Assembly: GCA_002778195.1 (NCBI GenBank)
Contig: PCDI01000006.1
Location: forward strand, 1,555,950 to 1,619,949
From: Raffaelea ambrosiae
Lineage: Eukaryota > Ascomycota > Sordariomycetes > Ophiostomatales > Ophiostomataceae
Direction of reading: 5' to 3'
DNA length: 64,000 bases
Made by a program: the position numbers and the translations under genes. The first letter of the stretch is position 1. The number at the start of each line of letters is the position of its first letter. Positions 53,221 to 64,000 of the stretch are shown piece after piece. The notes under the pieces were generated by a model. That model was not told the origin of the DNA. It made no database searches and saw only the letters and a list, made by a program, of their open reading frames with translations.

Positions 53221-54648
53221 CTACTCTCGCATGCCAGCGGCGTCGTTGTGCATGTACGCGAAGATGTCCGCAGAACTGAATAGCGACGCGCGGATGCCCC
53301 AAGGATTCTGCGCGCCAATGCCCAGGTAGGTGTATGCGTCTGTACGTTGGTCAGTTTTGTCTCTTGTCAGGTGGGCCTTATTAGCTGTCCCGTGTACTTT
53401 CGGATCTGCTTCGTCGGATGGCCGCCGTCTGCCCTGGCTGCAGCCGGCTGTCTTGTTCATGTCTGTCTCCGGCGTAGTTCACCACGTACCGCACTTGTAG
53501 TAGATCCTGTCGCCGTGTTGTGGCACCAGCCCCAGTGCCTCTAGTCTCAACAGGACCCGGCCCACGTCCCTCCTGTCGCGAAAGTCCGCCGTGTAGATGC
53601 AGATCAGCCGCTCCCGTGTCTGCTGACGTGCGGCGGTGAGGCTCGGGTCCCGCGGGGCCACCTTCGCTGCGATGCCCAACTCGTTTCGCACGGTAGCGTG
53701 GACGATGATGTCCCATACAGCATTGACTGTCTGCGGGGGTACGAAGAGCATCCACTGCTGTTGTGTCAGCGCCGTACTTCCGCTTCTTGGCAAGCCTCTG
53801 CCTCCGGCTCGCGGGGTTTGTCTGGTTCCATATCCTCCATATTCCATATTCTCCGTATTCCCCGTGCCCTCCATATTATCCATACCTCATACCCTCCTCT
53901 TTCTCTTGCTGCACTTCGGGGCAGGGCGAGACCAGACTCTCGAGACTCACCTTCCCGCACGTCACACCCAGATGGGAGGCCAGCCCGAGAATGTCCCTGG
54001 CTGCTGATTGCCTGGCAGCCTCCATCTCCGCGACCGCAGCACTCCGGGGCATGCGCATCCTCGCTATGCCTGCCAGGCCGGTCAAGAAGTTCCCCAGCAA
54101 CTCTAACCTCTCTTTGCCGCCCTCGGCAAACAGCTCGGTCTGAGCGCCCTCGGGCTCGGGCCCTTCGTCTTCACAGCCCAAGATCATCTGGTTGCCTGCC
54201 GACGCCTTGTTCTCCTTCCCATCCGCATGCGGGTTGCACACATAGATCCACGGAGTCTCGTCGTCCATCACGGTCGTCCTTGGAGGAAGGCGCGCCACAA
54301 AATCGCGCACACTCTCCCCGAGCTGCCATGCATAGGATACCCCCGCGAAGGGGTTGTGCAACTGATGCTGCAGAGCAGGTTGGGAAGTGTGCTCCGAAAT
54401 ATGCCCCATGGGCTTTTTTTCCTCGTCGTCCGGTTCCTCCTTGACCCGTGGCCGGGCTTCTGTGCGAACGACCACTTGGCCATGGACTCCTTCGGCATCG
54501 TGACGAACCCTCTCACGCAGCCGGTCGATAGTCTCGGCCTGGCCTATTGCCCTGGTCAGCCAGCGATACACGAGAGGTCACGCAGCCACTATGCCTTCGG
54601 CGACAGCTTACCGTAGAAGTCAGAGTCGGATTCATACCCAGTCTCCAT
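53221..54648 (-). CDS. DUF1917 (C11orf68/Bles03-like) protein
   Basis: Four exons, 54648-54612, 54543-53951, 53757-53490 and 53339-53221, give 338 aa. The joined start METGYESDSDFYG-QAETIDRLRER is followed by HNPFAGVSYAWQLGESVRDFVARLPP, TPWIYVCNPH, QWMLFVPPQTVNAVWDIIVHATVRNELGIAAKVAP, RLICIYTADFRDRRDVGRVLLRLEALGLV and IYYKCDAYTYLGIGAQNPWGIRASLFSS. This ordered set matches the DUF1917 family, whose fold resembles eIF4E-like proteins and whose function is not established. All introns have branch points close to the acceptor (CTGAC). There is no signal peptide. It is divergent from DPH7. Confidence 0.88.
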
Positions 54649-55174
54649 CGTAGCGCTGTAGACGTCAGGCCAGCAAGAACAGATGATAGTACAAATGTGG
54701 GAACGGAAACAGGGCGTTCGTCTTGTCTTGCGATCGATCCGGGCTGGAAGGTTGTCTTGTTGTGGTGTTGGCGGGGTTACTTGGTGGATGTTTCGAGAGC
54801 TTATCTGTGTGGTTGTTGTTGATTGCTGGTGATGAAGACAGGATCACAGCAATCCATCCGAGCTTTTGTATTTTTACCACGTCGGGATGGTCAATGTGCC
54901 TCGGGTCATGTTTGTAAGATGGTTGTCGCAGGGGGTTTTCTATGAGTTTTGCTAGGTTGACTATCATATTCAAGTGAATAAGTATTAAAAAATGTAAAAG
55001 GCCGGAAATCTAGCAACAGCAAAAATCTGAAAATTTTCACCGCATGACACAACACAACACCATCCCCCCCCCCCCCCCTCCCCCCCCCAAGTGCTGCTCG
55101 CTGCCGTTTGCTATTACCACCTGTTTTCTTCCTGATTGTCTCTCGTTTCCCACCTCCCGAACAGACAGCAGGCC
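54649..55174. promoter_or_regulatory. Divergent promoter between DUF1917 gene and DPH7
   Basis: This 526-bp spacer between opposite start codons contains C15, a T, then C10 at 55064-55089, about 90 bp upstream of the DPH7 ATG. No factor site is assigned. Confidence 0.6.
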
Positions 55175-56632
55175 ATGGTAGACCTAATTGAGCCCTCCGT
55201 GGCCATCCAGTCGCTCAATCTCGACCTCCCACCCAGCTGCATTGAATTTTGCCCGGCTCATGCAGACTATTTTCTCGTTGGCACATATTTTCTCGAAAAG
55301 GATGAAGACCGAGCCCAAGGCGACCTGAGCAGACCACAGAACCGAAACGGCACCATAATCGTGTTCCGACTCGGAGAGAACAATACAGTGTGAGTAGTTG
55401 ACGGCCATTGAGGTCCTCGTGTCCGGTGCTTCGTGTCTTTCGCTGTTCCCCCCTCGTCTCCCGTGCCTGCCCAGACTGCAGCTGCTAATCCCAGGATTGG
55501 CAGACATTGCCTCCAGACACTCGCCCAGCCGTCGGCCATCTTGGACTTGCACTTCCAGCCAACCAGCGGTAGGCAAGATGTATTCGCCGTCGCCTCCAGT
55601 ACAGCAACTCTGTCCTTGTTCCGGTTGGTGCCTTCCAGGAACATCGACGACGGTCTCATAGAGAAGCTCTCTACCATTCGCATCCCGGACAACGAAGACG
55701 ATATTCTGTTCCTTTCCTGCTCGTGGCACCCGACTGTCTCCGACTTGATTGCGGTGACCACCTCGGCGGGCGCGGTGTATGTGATCAGCCTGCAGCAGAC
55801 GCAGCAGCCCGGTAAGCTGCCAACCGATCCAGTCATACTGCACGAACTAGAGGCTTGGACCGTCTCCTTCTCGCCCCTATTGCAAGAAGTTCTTCGACGG
55901 CCCGGCGAGGGGTGGAGAAAGCTCACCGGGACCGCGGGAAGTAGCAACAGCAACAATGCTGGAAATGCCAATGCGGGGGGCTACGAAGATAGCGAAGACG
56001 GCGCACATGCCCAGCATGCAGAGACGACGGGCACGGCTACCACAGTCTATTCGGGCGGGGATGATTCAACCTTGCGGTATACCTCCTGTGTCGTGAGGAC
56101 ACTCGCAGCCCCAGACAGCGTAGCCGAGGCGGTATTCGACGCCGCAAGGACGAGAGGCCACGAAGCCGGTGTCACTGCCATATTACCCACGGCGATTATT
56201 GGATCTGACGGTGGTGAGATTGTCATCACGGGGAGCTATGATGATCACATTCGTGTCTATTCCATAAAGAGCCCCCTGGACACCTACGGGATGCAGCAGG
56301 CCAAATGCCTGGCGGAAGAGAACTTGGGTGGCGGCGTCTGGAGGTTGAAGTTGATCAGTCTGACGGCGTCAGAGGGTGGGCGGGCCTGGAGACTGCGAGT
56401 CTTGGCATCCTGCATGCACGCAGGCGTGCGGGTGGTGAGCATCGTCGGCGGCCATGACAGTGATTGGCAGATTTCTGTCACTGCGCGGTTCGAGGACCAC
56501 AAGAGCATGAACTACGGGAGCGACTTCCGGCCTGGCTCCTCGCTGCTGTGCGTGTCGACAAGCTTCTACGACAAACTTCTGTGCCTCTGGGAGACTGGCA
56601 GTGACCAGAAAGAAGCCGAGCCACAGTCATAG
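55175..56632 (+). CDS. dph7: DPH7, diphthine methylesterase WD40 protein
   Basis: Exons 55175-55389 and 55504-56632 flank a 114-bp intron (GTGAGT, GCTAATC branch, GGCAG acceptor), giving 447 aa. DPH7 (yeast Rrt2) hydrolyses methylated diphthine on eEF2 before the final amidation to diphthamide. The start (MVDLIEPSVAIQSLNLDLPPSCIEFCP) leads directly into the first blade. Diagnostic segments are DYFLVGTYFLEKDED, NGTIIVFRL, the joined HCLQTLAQPSAILDLHFQP, YSGGDDSTLRYTSCVV, H-E-A-G-V-T-A-I, EIVITGSYDDHIRVYSI, LGGGVWRLKLI, LASCMHAGVRVV and STSFYDKLLCLWE. A Gly/Asn/Ala-rich loop near 55935-56040 interrupts the propeller. The blade count was not determined exactly. Confidence 0.92.
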
Positions 56633-56929
56633 CATGCTGGCTGGCACATGTACGTGGGACCCAGCAGCTCCTGCACAGTCCAGGACGTATTTTCAACAAG
56701 TTTTCATTCTACAAAAGAGCAAAAGAGCAAAATATGAGCAAAGGTAGCGCCACCAGTCCTGCTGGCGGATGCATAATCCCAGGGTTAGAAACGCCTCCGC
56801 CGATCCCTCATATCGCGACGGGCCGTCATCTCAGTACAAAGCAACGCAGAATGATACAACTAAGAGGACAACATGAAAATGAGCAATGGCCAAGCCCCGA
56901 TGCCCACATGTTGGGAGCTGCGAGGATCG

Positions 56930-57726
56930 TCAGCCCCTCTCGTCATCAGCCAGGGCAAGATCGGTAGCCGAATCTGGATCGATGGATTTGAGTAGGAGAA
57001 CCAGGCGGTAGGCACTGTTGCCGTTGAGATAGTAGCGGTGCAGCTTCTTGGAGCGGAGGAAGCCCAGGCGCTCGTAGAGACGCATGGCGGGCACATTGGT
57101 CTCCTCGGTCTCAAGCACGACCTCGTCAGCGTCGCGCTCGGCCATGGCATTGATGGACTTTTTGACAAGGGCGGTGGCCACGCCGTGGCCGCGGTGAGCT
57201 GCCGACACGGCGAGCATGGCAATGTAGCCGCGCTGTGTGGGCGTGCTGGCGGATGCGTGCGTCTCCAGCTTGCAGATGATGACGCCTATCAAGGACGAGT
57301 CATGAGGGTCGAGAGCCTGGGAGGAGGACCGAGATTAGCGCGGGCTGAGAAGGCAAAGAAAGGTGCCTCGTCTGCTTGGGAGGCTCTCGTATTTTGGGTT
57401 CCAACTCGCCAAAGCAATCGGCCACGGTTTCTCGTCTGGCCATGGTCTCTTGCCTGCCTGCGATCTTGAGCACTTACCATAAAGCACAGGTGGCTCCATT
57501 GGTACAGAAAGTAGCGGTAGACGTAGATGCTGTACGGCTCGCTCAGGTCCTTGGATATCAGGGCGCGGATGGCCGGAAGATACTGCTGCTCAAGGCGGTG
57601 CTCGTAGCGCATATACACCAGGTCACGCGCAACCTGAGGGGGTGGGCCAGCTGGTCCTGCGCTGTGCGCGGCGGTAGGCTCGGTTGGTGCGGCAGATGCC
57701 GGCACCGCTGTTGCTGCTGTTGCCAT
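56930..57726 (-). CDS. naa30: NAA30/MAK3, catalytic subunit of N-terminal acetyltransferase NatC
   Basis: Exons 57726-57478 and 57316-56930 are joined in phase 0 over a 161-bp intron, giving 211 aa. NatC co-translationally acetylates N-termini starting Met-Leu, Met-Ile, Met-Phe and similar. Seen are DLSEPYSIYVYRYFLYQWSHLCFM, a Naa30 hallmark, then DSSLIGVIICKLE and RGYIAMLAVSAAHRGHGVATALV with the acetyl-CoA-binding RxxGxA/G loop. They are followed by EVVLETEETNVPAMRLYERLGFLRSKKLHRYYLNGNSAYRL. The first 35 residues are Ala/Pro-rich, and the C-terminal tail (DPDSATDLALADDERG) is short. It is divergent from PDAT. Confidence 0.94.
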
Positions 57727-58918
57727 TACCGGTGGTCAGGACACGCCCACGCACAGCGGGTGTGGCCAGGCAGGCAGAAGGCAAGGAGAAGGGAGGTACG
57801 GTGTGTACTCGTACGAATTAGTCGAGCGGTAGAAAAACGAAGTGGGGATCCGAGAGGAAAGCCCAGGAAAGCCGAACAGCAGCAACAAATAGTGGAAAAA
57901 AAAAAACCCCCAAAAGAAGAAGGAGATTTAAAAAAAATAAAAAATAAAAAATAAAAAAGCGCAGACTTGTAGCTCTCCTGGCCCGACTGTACTTCCGCGG
58001 GAAAATACGGTGTAAGAACAGCCACTGCAGACGAGACTCTTTGTATCGACTCACTATGTCCAGGCTCTTGTTGCACCAGTCTTACACCCCCGGCGGGAAG
58101 GCTGTCTGGGGAGCTGCAGCGTCGTCAAGGCACGGCGGAATTCACATGCTGCTGCGGCCAGCAGAAAAACACGAATTAGTTAATATGACGTTGGGCGGGT
58201 GGGGCCACTGGCGGGCAGAATGGGCGGCTGTGGTTCGTTGGGCCGAACAGCTGTCGCAGCTGTGGCGTAACTGCCTCCTGTGTGGTCCTTCCTGCCCTGC
58301 AGCTAACAAGAGCAGGGCCCAGCTGGCCCTGGCACGGAGCGCTGTGTTGTGCGACGCCCGCTGACAAGTCCGGGAAACGCGCTGCTGCACGCCCGCCATC
58401 GCGTCGTCGACGCACAACGCACTGCCGCGCAGATGCGAGCCCTGAGCAGCCCTGAGCCCTGAGCAGCCCCGAACAGCCGACCAGCACCCTCTCGGTCCTC
58501 CAGACGGCCAGCAAGCTCTGCCGCTGCGAGCGCCCTGCACCCCGGGCAACCCGAGCCCGACGTCACTTTTTCCTGACCCAATTGGCGCTGCCTTTGTTCG
58601 GACTCTTTTCTGTTTCCTGGACTTGCTCGGCTTGCTGAGTCTTCGCCGCATTCTGCCCCGGCCTTTGTCTCTGCCTGTCTTTGGCGGTCAGCCCCTTGGG
58701 CCTGTTCTCGACCTCCCGTCCTTTGGTCTTTCCTTTGGCTCTCGGTCTTTCTGCGTTTCCGCCTCTCCTGCGCCTCTGCTTTCTTCGCATCACTTTCTCC
58801 ATTTCGGCCCACCTTCCCTTCACGCCATCTTTGTTTACTGCACATCTGGCGGCCTCTTTTCTCTCTCTCCCTCTCTCTCTCTCCTCCCCTCTCCCGCAAA
58901 ACAGCATCCCCTCCCAGC
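57727..58918. promoter_or_regulatory. Divergent promoter region between NAA30 and PDAT
   Basis: This 1.2-kb spacer lies between opposite start codons. It has TACTCGTA at 57806, an A-rich block at about 57895-57957, GAGCCCTGAGCAGCC near-repeats at about 58438-58475, and a CT-dinucleotide leader at about 58860-58895 before the PDAT start. Confidence 0.55.
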
Positions 58919-60980
58919 ATGCCGACCACACGCAGACGCCGGGCTGCCAAGAGCGCCGAGGTGGCAGACGCTTCGAACGCGGACCCAGCCGCCGCCGACG
59001 TCGCCCCAGACTCCCCTGCGACCGCCACGGCAGTAGACACGTCTGCTGCGGATGCAGCTCCCGGCAAGAGCCGCGACCGGCAAGACGAGCCCGCCGCTGC
59101 CGCCGACGCGCCGGCTGCTCCGCCGAGGCCTGCCAATGACGGCAAGAGAAAGCGCAACACCTTCATCTTCCTGCTGGGCAGCTTGTTTGGCCTCATAGCT
59201 GCCGGCTTCTTCGCCAAAAGCAGCGACCTGATTGACTTCCCTGAGCTTGGGGATATCAACATGGACAGCTTCTTCGAGGTGCTGCCGGCCGGCCTGGTGA
59301 AGGACATGCGGGAGCTGGTGGTGAGTGCCCGTCGTGTTGCTCTTTTTGGTTCCCCTTCCCTCAATGATCGCCGCTACGCAAAAGACGCACCATCGGGCTG
59401 ACAACAACCTCTCCACACAGAAAGGCGAACGCGACTTCCTCGACAGCTACGATGCCTTCACCGTGGGCACCAAGGTCCGGTCCGAGGGCCTCGGCGTCAA
59501 CCACTCCATTGTCATGATCCCCGGTGTTATCTCTACCGGCCTGGAGTCCTGGGGCACCTCCAACTCCTCGCGCCAGTACTTCCGCAAGCGCCTCTGGGGC
59601 AGCTGGAGCATGATGCGCGCCCTCGTGCTCGACAAGGAAAACTGGAAGCGGCATATCATGCTCGACGAGCAGACCGGCCTCGACCCGCCCGGCATCAAGC
59701 TGCGCGCCGCCCAGGGCTTCGACGCCACCGACTTCTTCATCACCGGCTACTGGATCTGGAACAAGATTCTCGAGAACCTCGCCTCGCTGGGCTACGACCC
59801 GACCAACTCCTACACCGCTGCCTACGACTGGCGTCTGGCCTACCCCGACCTCGAGGTCCGCGACCAGTACTTCACCCATCTCAAGAGCTACATCGAGACC
59901 GCCGTCAAGACCTCCGACCGCAAGGTCGTCCTCGTTTCGCACAGCATGGGCAGCCAGGTGCTCTTCTACTTCTTCCACTGGGTCGCCTCCCCGCTCGGCG
60001 GCAACGGCGGCCACGACTGGGTCGAGACCTATGTCGACTCGTGGATCAACGTCAGCGGCTGCATGCTGGGCGCCGTCAAGGACTTCACTGCCCTGCTCTC
60101 CGGCGAGATGCGCGACACCGCTCAGCTCAACGCCTTTGCCGTCTCCGGCCTCGAAAAATTCCTTAGCAAGGAAGAGCGCGCCGCCATCTTCCGCCACATG
60201 CCCGGCCTGGCCGCCATGCTGCCCATTGGCGGCGACGCCGTCTGGGGCACCGCCGAGGACGGCGCCCCCGACGATCGCCCCGGCCAGCCCCAGAGCTACG
60301 CCTCTCTGCTCAACTTTCGCACGAACCAGAACTGGACCGCCCCGGCCCACAACCTGACCGTCGACGGCGCCTTGAAGTACCTCTTTAATGTGACGGACCC
60401 CTGGTTTGAAGCCCAGATCCGGTCGAGCTATTCGTGCGGAGTCGCCCGTACCATGGCCGAGGTCGAAGCCAACGAGAAGATCCCCAGCAAGTGGATCAAC
60501 CCCCTCGAAACCCGCCTGCCGCTCGCTCCCAGCCTCAAGGTCTACTGCTTTTATGGCGTCGGGAAGTCCACCGAGCGCTCGTACTACTACCGCGTCTCCG
60601 ACCCGACCGCCTCCGGCACGCTCAACATCACCATCGACACCGCCCTGACCCAGGACGGCGTCGACCACGGCGTCGTCATGGGCGAGGGCGACGGCACCGT
60701 CAATTTGCTCAGCACCGGCTACATGTGCAACCAGGGCTGGAAGTTCCGCAGGTTCAACCCGGCTGGCGTCAAGGTCACCGTCGTCGAGATGCCGCACGAG
60801 CCCGACCGCTTCAACCCCCGTGGTGGTCCCAACACTGCTGATCACGTTGACATCCTGGGAAGACAGCTCCTGAACGAGCTCATTCTCAAGGTCGCCGCCG
60901 GCAGCGGCGACACCATCGAGCCGAATGTCGTCAGCAACATTCGCCAGTACGCTGCCAAGGTCAAGGTGTACGAAGAGTGA
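58919..60980 (+). CDS. lro1: Phospholipid:diacylglycerol acyltransferase (PDAT/Lro1)
   Basis: Exons 58919-59320 and 59421-60980 are joined in phase 0 over a 100-bp intron, giving 653 aa. PDAT transfers an acyl chain from a phospholipid to diacylglycerol, making triacylglycerol without acyl-CoA. The N-terminus is a basic cytosolic segment (TTRRRRAAK, then KRKR) followed by one membrane anchor (TFIFLLGSLFGLIAAGFFA), so the catalytic LCAT-like domain faces the ER lumen. Family motifs are VMIPGVISTGLESWG (lid and oxyanion region), YDWRLAYPDLE, the nucleophile elbow SHSMGSQ (Ser near 309), GEGDGTVNLLSTGYMC (catalytic Asp), and TADHVDILG (catalytic His). All triad residues are present. Codons are strongly C-ending. 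Confidence 0.96.
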
Positions 60981-61793
60981 GAGACACCTGTCCTCTGCAC
61001 AAGAGGCTTGTCGTGTTTGGCGTCTACCCTATCCAAAAACAATTAACTACTCTTGCTTGTCAACTGTATCCTCACGTTGTGCAGCTGTGCAGTCTTGAGC
61101 GTTTTGCAGTAATCCAGCTTGGTCCAGCTTGTTGATTTGTCGGTGCATATAGACGGCCTCCGCAGCCTCGCTACGCCTTTCACGCGATTGTGGAGGCAGA
61201 TGTGTGTTATAAATGTTCCGCGGAACGAGTGGCAGGCGGTTCCAGGTAGAGGTGCGGAACAAGGATGTCGCGTTGGGTTTGTTTGTTTACAAAGGTATTG
61301 ATTGTACAACGGTATTTTACAACGGTATTGGCGCACTTTCATGGGCATCTCCCGATAGGGCGGGCCCCACAGGTCAAGCATGGTGGTCTTGAATAACGGT
61401 ATATGTATGCGGGCATGAAGTAGCAAAATCAATAACGTTCCATCCTGTCCATGGTTGCAGGCAAAGATCGTACTCCGTTAATGTGCTGTCAATATGGTTG
61501 GCGGGGACAAAGAAGAAGAAATAAACGGAGCAAAAAAATGTATAGTGAGCATACGATTGCAGGAGGGTCGCACAGCAAATAACCAAAACACAGAAATAAA
61601 CAAACAAAGTAGGTGACACGAGTGGATGCGCAAGAGAAACAAACAGCGAGGAAGACATCAGAACGCCCATTCCAGGAAAATCATACACGGAAGCGAAGCG
61701 ACAGGCGACGCCCAGCAAGACCAAAGTGCTCAGCCACGGCCTGCCAGACTTGTTCCCGGGCCACTCCCGGCCCGCGCAAACCAACAGCCGTGG
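60981..61793. other. Convergent intergenic spacer
   Basis: This 813-bp region lies between the PDAT and ATG4 3' ends. It has a short direct repeat (ACAACGGTATT at about 61307 and 61320). I recognise no gene. Confidence 0.65.
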
Positions 61794-63427
61794 CTACTCT
61801 AGGTCGAGCACCGTCTCGGAATCATCATCGCTCAGGGTCTGGACCTCATCAATGGCCTCCTGCCTGCCGCCGGCCATGCCGCCAGCGGGATCGTGGGCTG
61901 ACACCGTGATGATCGACTTGCCCTGTACGTGCTTGACAGAGCTCTTCCAGCTGTCCCAGTCGTCCTCGTCCTTGATCAAAAACCCAATCAACATGCTGGG
62001 GTCCATCTCGCGGATGTGCAGCCGTCGGAGCCTCCTTGTGTGGCAGGAGGCCAGCTCGTCGTCCGCATACTCCTGTGGGTCGACATAATACGGCAGGGCC
62101 GGTCGGGTGTGGTGTGGGTCCAGGTAGAAGAGAAAGGACCCCTGGTCCTCGAGAGACCGCTGGGAACCAACAAAGTAATGAGAGGAAGAAGGGCGGCCAC
62201 TGGGTGGTAGTGTTAGTGCTATCCAGGAAGAGATCCACGAAGAAGGCCACAACGGCCGGCATGACTCACCCTGCGATGCCAACAGACTGCGGCATCTGCA
62301 ACGCAGACGTAAGCGCCTCCCAATACACCGTGTTCACCTTGTCTATTCCCAACCGAGTGCACACCAAGATCAGAGTCGGGTGGAACGGCTCCTCGAGCGA
62401 CGGTTGAGCAATTTCAAGAAAGCTGTCCTCGTACACATCGGGTAGGTCTCCGGTGGTATAAACCCGGAGCGGCCCATCCTGGCTGTTCACCAGTGCCCTG
62501 CGAGTTTGCTGTTAGCAGCTGTCTGCGTACATACTCGCCGTGCGTGGAGGGACAGGGGCATGTTCGTTCTTACTTTATACACCGAGCCGTGGCCGAGGGA
62601 CCAAACCACTCGCCTGGATATTTTCCGCAGGCGACAGCGCCGTGTCCCACGAACCTGTGGATGGAGAATGGCGCCCGCGGGTCATCGGCAAACAAAGAGA
62701 TTATGCGGCGTTCTTCCACGCCCCCGTCAGACAGTCGCCAGCCTGTGTTGTGTTAGTAGACCGGCGTAGACACGGTCGGAAGAGCAGGGAAACAAAGGCG
62801 GAGATGGAGGAAGCGAGAGAAGCGCGGGATAAACGAAGCCGCCGAGCAAGACAAACACGTACCACGACCCAGCTTGCACATGGCCAGAGTGTTCGCCAGA
62901 AGACTCTGTCCGGACCGTATCATACACCCCCAGCCGCTGTCAGAAGAAAAGCCACTCTGGTCGCCGAGGCTTTTGAGCCTCATGGCAAACGACATGGCCG
63001 ACGATGCTTTGGGGTCCGATGAGCGCTCGATGGTTTCGAAGCCGGATCGGTATGTCATCCAGAACCGCGACTCGAAGTCATCGAGGAACGCCGGCGGCCA
63101 GCCCCGGTCCTCGGCCCCGTCGTCCTCTTCGTATGCGAGAGACGAGCTGAAACTACTCGGCGTCGAGTCCGGGGGGGTTTCCAGCGCCGCAGCGGGAGGC
63201 CGTGCTTCGGCGGGAGCGGTTTCTGGCGGCGGAGTTGCCTTTTCTGGCGCGTCGCTGTGCGATTCGGGGCTCTTGTTCTTGCTGGCTTCCAGCATATAGG
63301 AGCACCCGAGGCACCACACGGGCTGGTTGGCGACGGTGTTGTTGGCGGGCTCTGGGTCCCAGATCATGCGGACGATGCGGCGGCCATAGCGGCTGAGATC
63401 GGCGGCCCCGGCGACCGCGGCGTCCAT
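61794..63427 (-). CDS. atg4: ATG4, autophagy cysteine protease
   Basis: Four exons, 63427-62863, 62742-62574, 62497-62270 and 62199-61794, give 455 aa. ATG4 cleaves the C-terminus of ATG8 for lipidation and later removes it from membranes. Features are an N-terminal YGRRIVRMIWDPEP block, a Pro/Ser/Glu-rich linker (about residues 50-110), and FESRFWMTYRSGFETI. The catalytic loop is SDSGWGCMIRSGQSLLA (Cys168). GWRL...FSIHRFVGHG, GEWFGPSATARCIKALV, QSVGIAGGRPSSSHYFVG and FFYLDPHHTRPA-like FLFYLDPHHTRPA (Asp348, His350) follow. The C-terminal acidic tail (DDDSETVLDLE) resembles the end of other ATG4s with a possible ATG8-interacting motif. All junctions restore conserved family sequence. Confidence 0.96.
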
Positions 63428-64000
63428 AGCGGCTTCCTGGGGATGTCGATGCCCCTGCTATGGCCGATGGATGGGGATGTTGCGTCTCGAGCGCGGCGGC
63501 ACCTGGTGTTGCTGGTGACCGAGGCGCTGTGGGACAGCGGGAGCAGGACAGCCCGAGAAGCCGGCCAGCTGCGGAGACCAACGCGTGCCGCTGGCGGAGG
63601 GAGAGCGGGGAGGGGTGCGCGAGGAATACAGAAGCACGGGAGGGCGAGGCGGGGAGGAAGCAAAAGAAAGCGAGCAGTGGTGGGCGAAACGCAGCGAAAT
63701 GGGAACTGAAGGTCGCGGATGTTCTGGCGGCGGCTTGGGCAATTACTGCTGCGTATGACATGGCCCAGCTGGCGGCCGGCTAGCGGAGGGGAGGGGAGGA
63801 ATGACGTGTGACCGCGGGCTTGTTGCCTTGTGGCTGGAAGGCTGGTGGGCCAGCTGCTGCTAGTAACTACTATGTACTCGTAAGTAATTAAATTATATCA
63901 ATGCTCGCCCCCGCTGGCAAACTACGTGTACCTTCGCACAGTTTCTAAAAAGCGCAGTACATCTAGGCTGCCACGGTGTTTCGCCCTGCGGCGTTTGCAC
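63428..64000. promoter_or_regulatory. Upstream region of ATG4
   Basis: These 573 bp hold the ATG4 promoter and leader. TACTCGTA occurs at 63875, next to TAAGTAATTA. No gene is recognised before the window ends. Confidence 0.5.

Noticed and set aside
50375..54648. Possible functional cluster of desaturase and DUF1917 genes
   Set aside because: They are neighbours on the same strand but have separate promoters and unrelated families. Nothing in the sequence links them.
59361..60845. 494-codon open frame antisense to PDAT
   Set aside because: It is a Gly/Val/Ala-rich shadow of a C-ending coding sequence. It has no domain, and the sense strand holds all PDAT catalytic motifs.

Overview
The window is nuclear DNA of a filamentous ascomycete, most likely a Sordariomycete. 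The genes have short GT-AG introns (56-250 bp) with CTAAC/CTGAC-like branch points, GC-rich coding sequence, CT-rich leaders and long acidic or glycine-rich inserts. Several families are typical of filamentous fungi, including a sphingolipid delta-8 desaturase with a fused cytochrome b5 and an augmin HAUS1-like protein. I saw no transposon, rRNA, tRNA, CRISPR array, virus-derived gene or secondary-metabolite cluster. No species is named.

Layout, left to right. 1-4549: flank with pyrimidine-rich tracts. 4550-6793 (+): phosphotransferase-like protein. 7314-9575 (-): SGT1/Ecdysoneless protein, divergent from 9993-13801 (+), SMC6. 14559-15647 (-): COQ9. 19359-23557 (+): three-RRM SR-like protein of the Gbp2/Hrb1 type in ten exons, with a 1.5-kb first intron and an 8-nt micro-exon. 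25155-25670 (-): SRP14, divergent from 26066-28033 (+), an Sgd1/NOM1 protein that lacks its MA3 domain. 28952-30837 (+): dihydrolipoamide dehydrogenase. 34480-36255 (+): mitoferrin MRS3/4 in eight exons. 37363-39050 (-): ER TPR-DnaJ protein, divergent from 39934-40881 (+), HAUS1-like. 41325-45077 (-): VAC14 in six exons. 46580-46925 (-): a tiny two-exon gene (61 aa). 46926-50374: gene-poor. 50375-52531 (-): delta-8 sphingolipid desaturase. 53221-54648 (-): DUF1917/C11orf68 protein, divergent from 55175-56632 (+), DPH7. 56930-57726 (-): NatC catalytic subunit NAA30, divergent from 58919-60980 (+), PDAT/LRO1. 61794-63427 (-): ATG4.

The genes are mostly housekeeping and do not form one pathway. 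Loose themes are mitochondria (COQ9, DLD, MRS4), secretory and endolysosomal function (SRP14, TPR-DnaJ, VAC14, ATG4), lipids (desaturase, PDAT), and RNA or ribosome work (Gbp2-like, Sgd1, DPH7, NAA30). Exon junctions were assigned by hand from reading-frame continuity, splice consensus and family continuity. Every multi-exon model closes in frame.

I did not find a clearly new multi-gene system. The observations most worth checking are the Sgd1 truncation, the Gbp2-like gene architecture, the 61-aa gene, the repeat-bearing insert in the desaturase, the degenerate kinase motif in the first gene, and an over-represented intergenic octamer (TACGAGTA).
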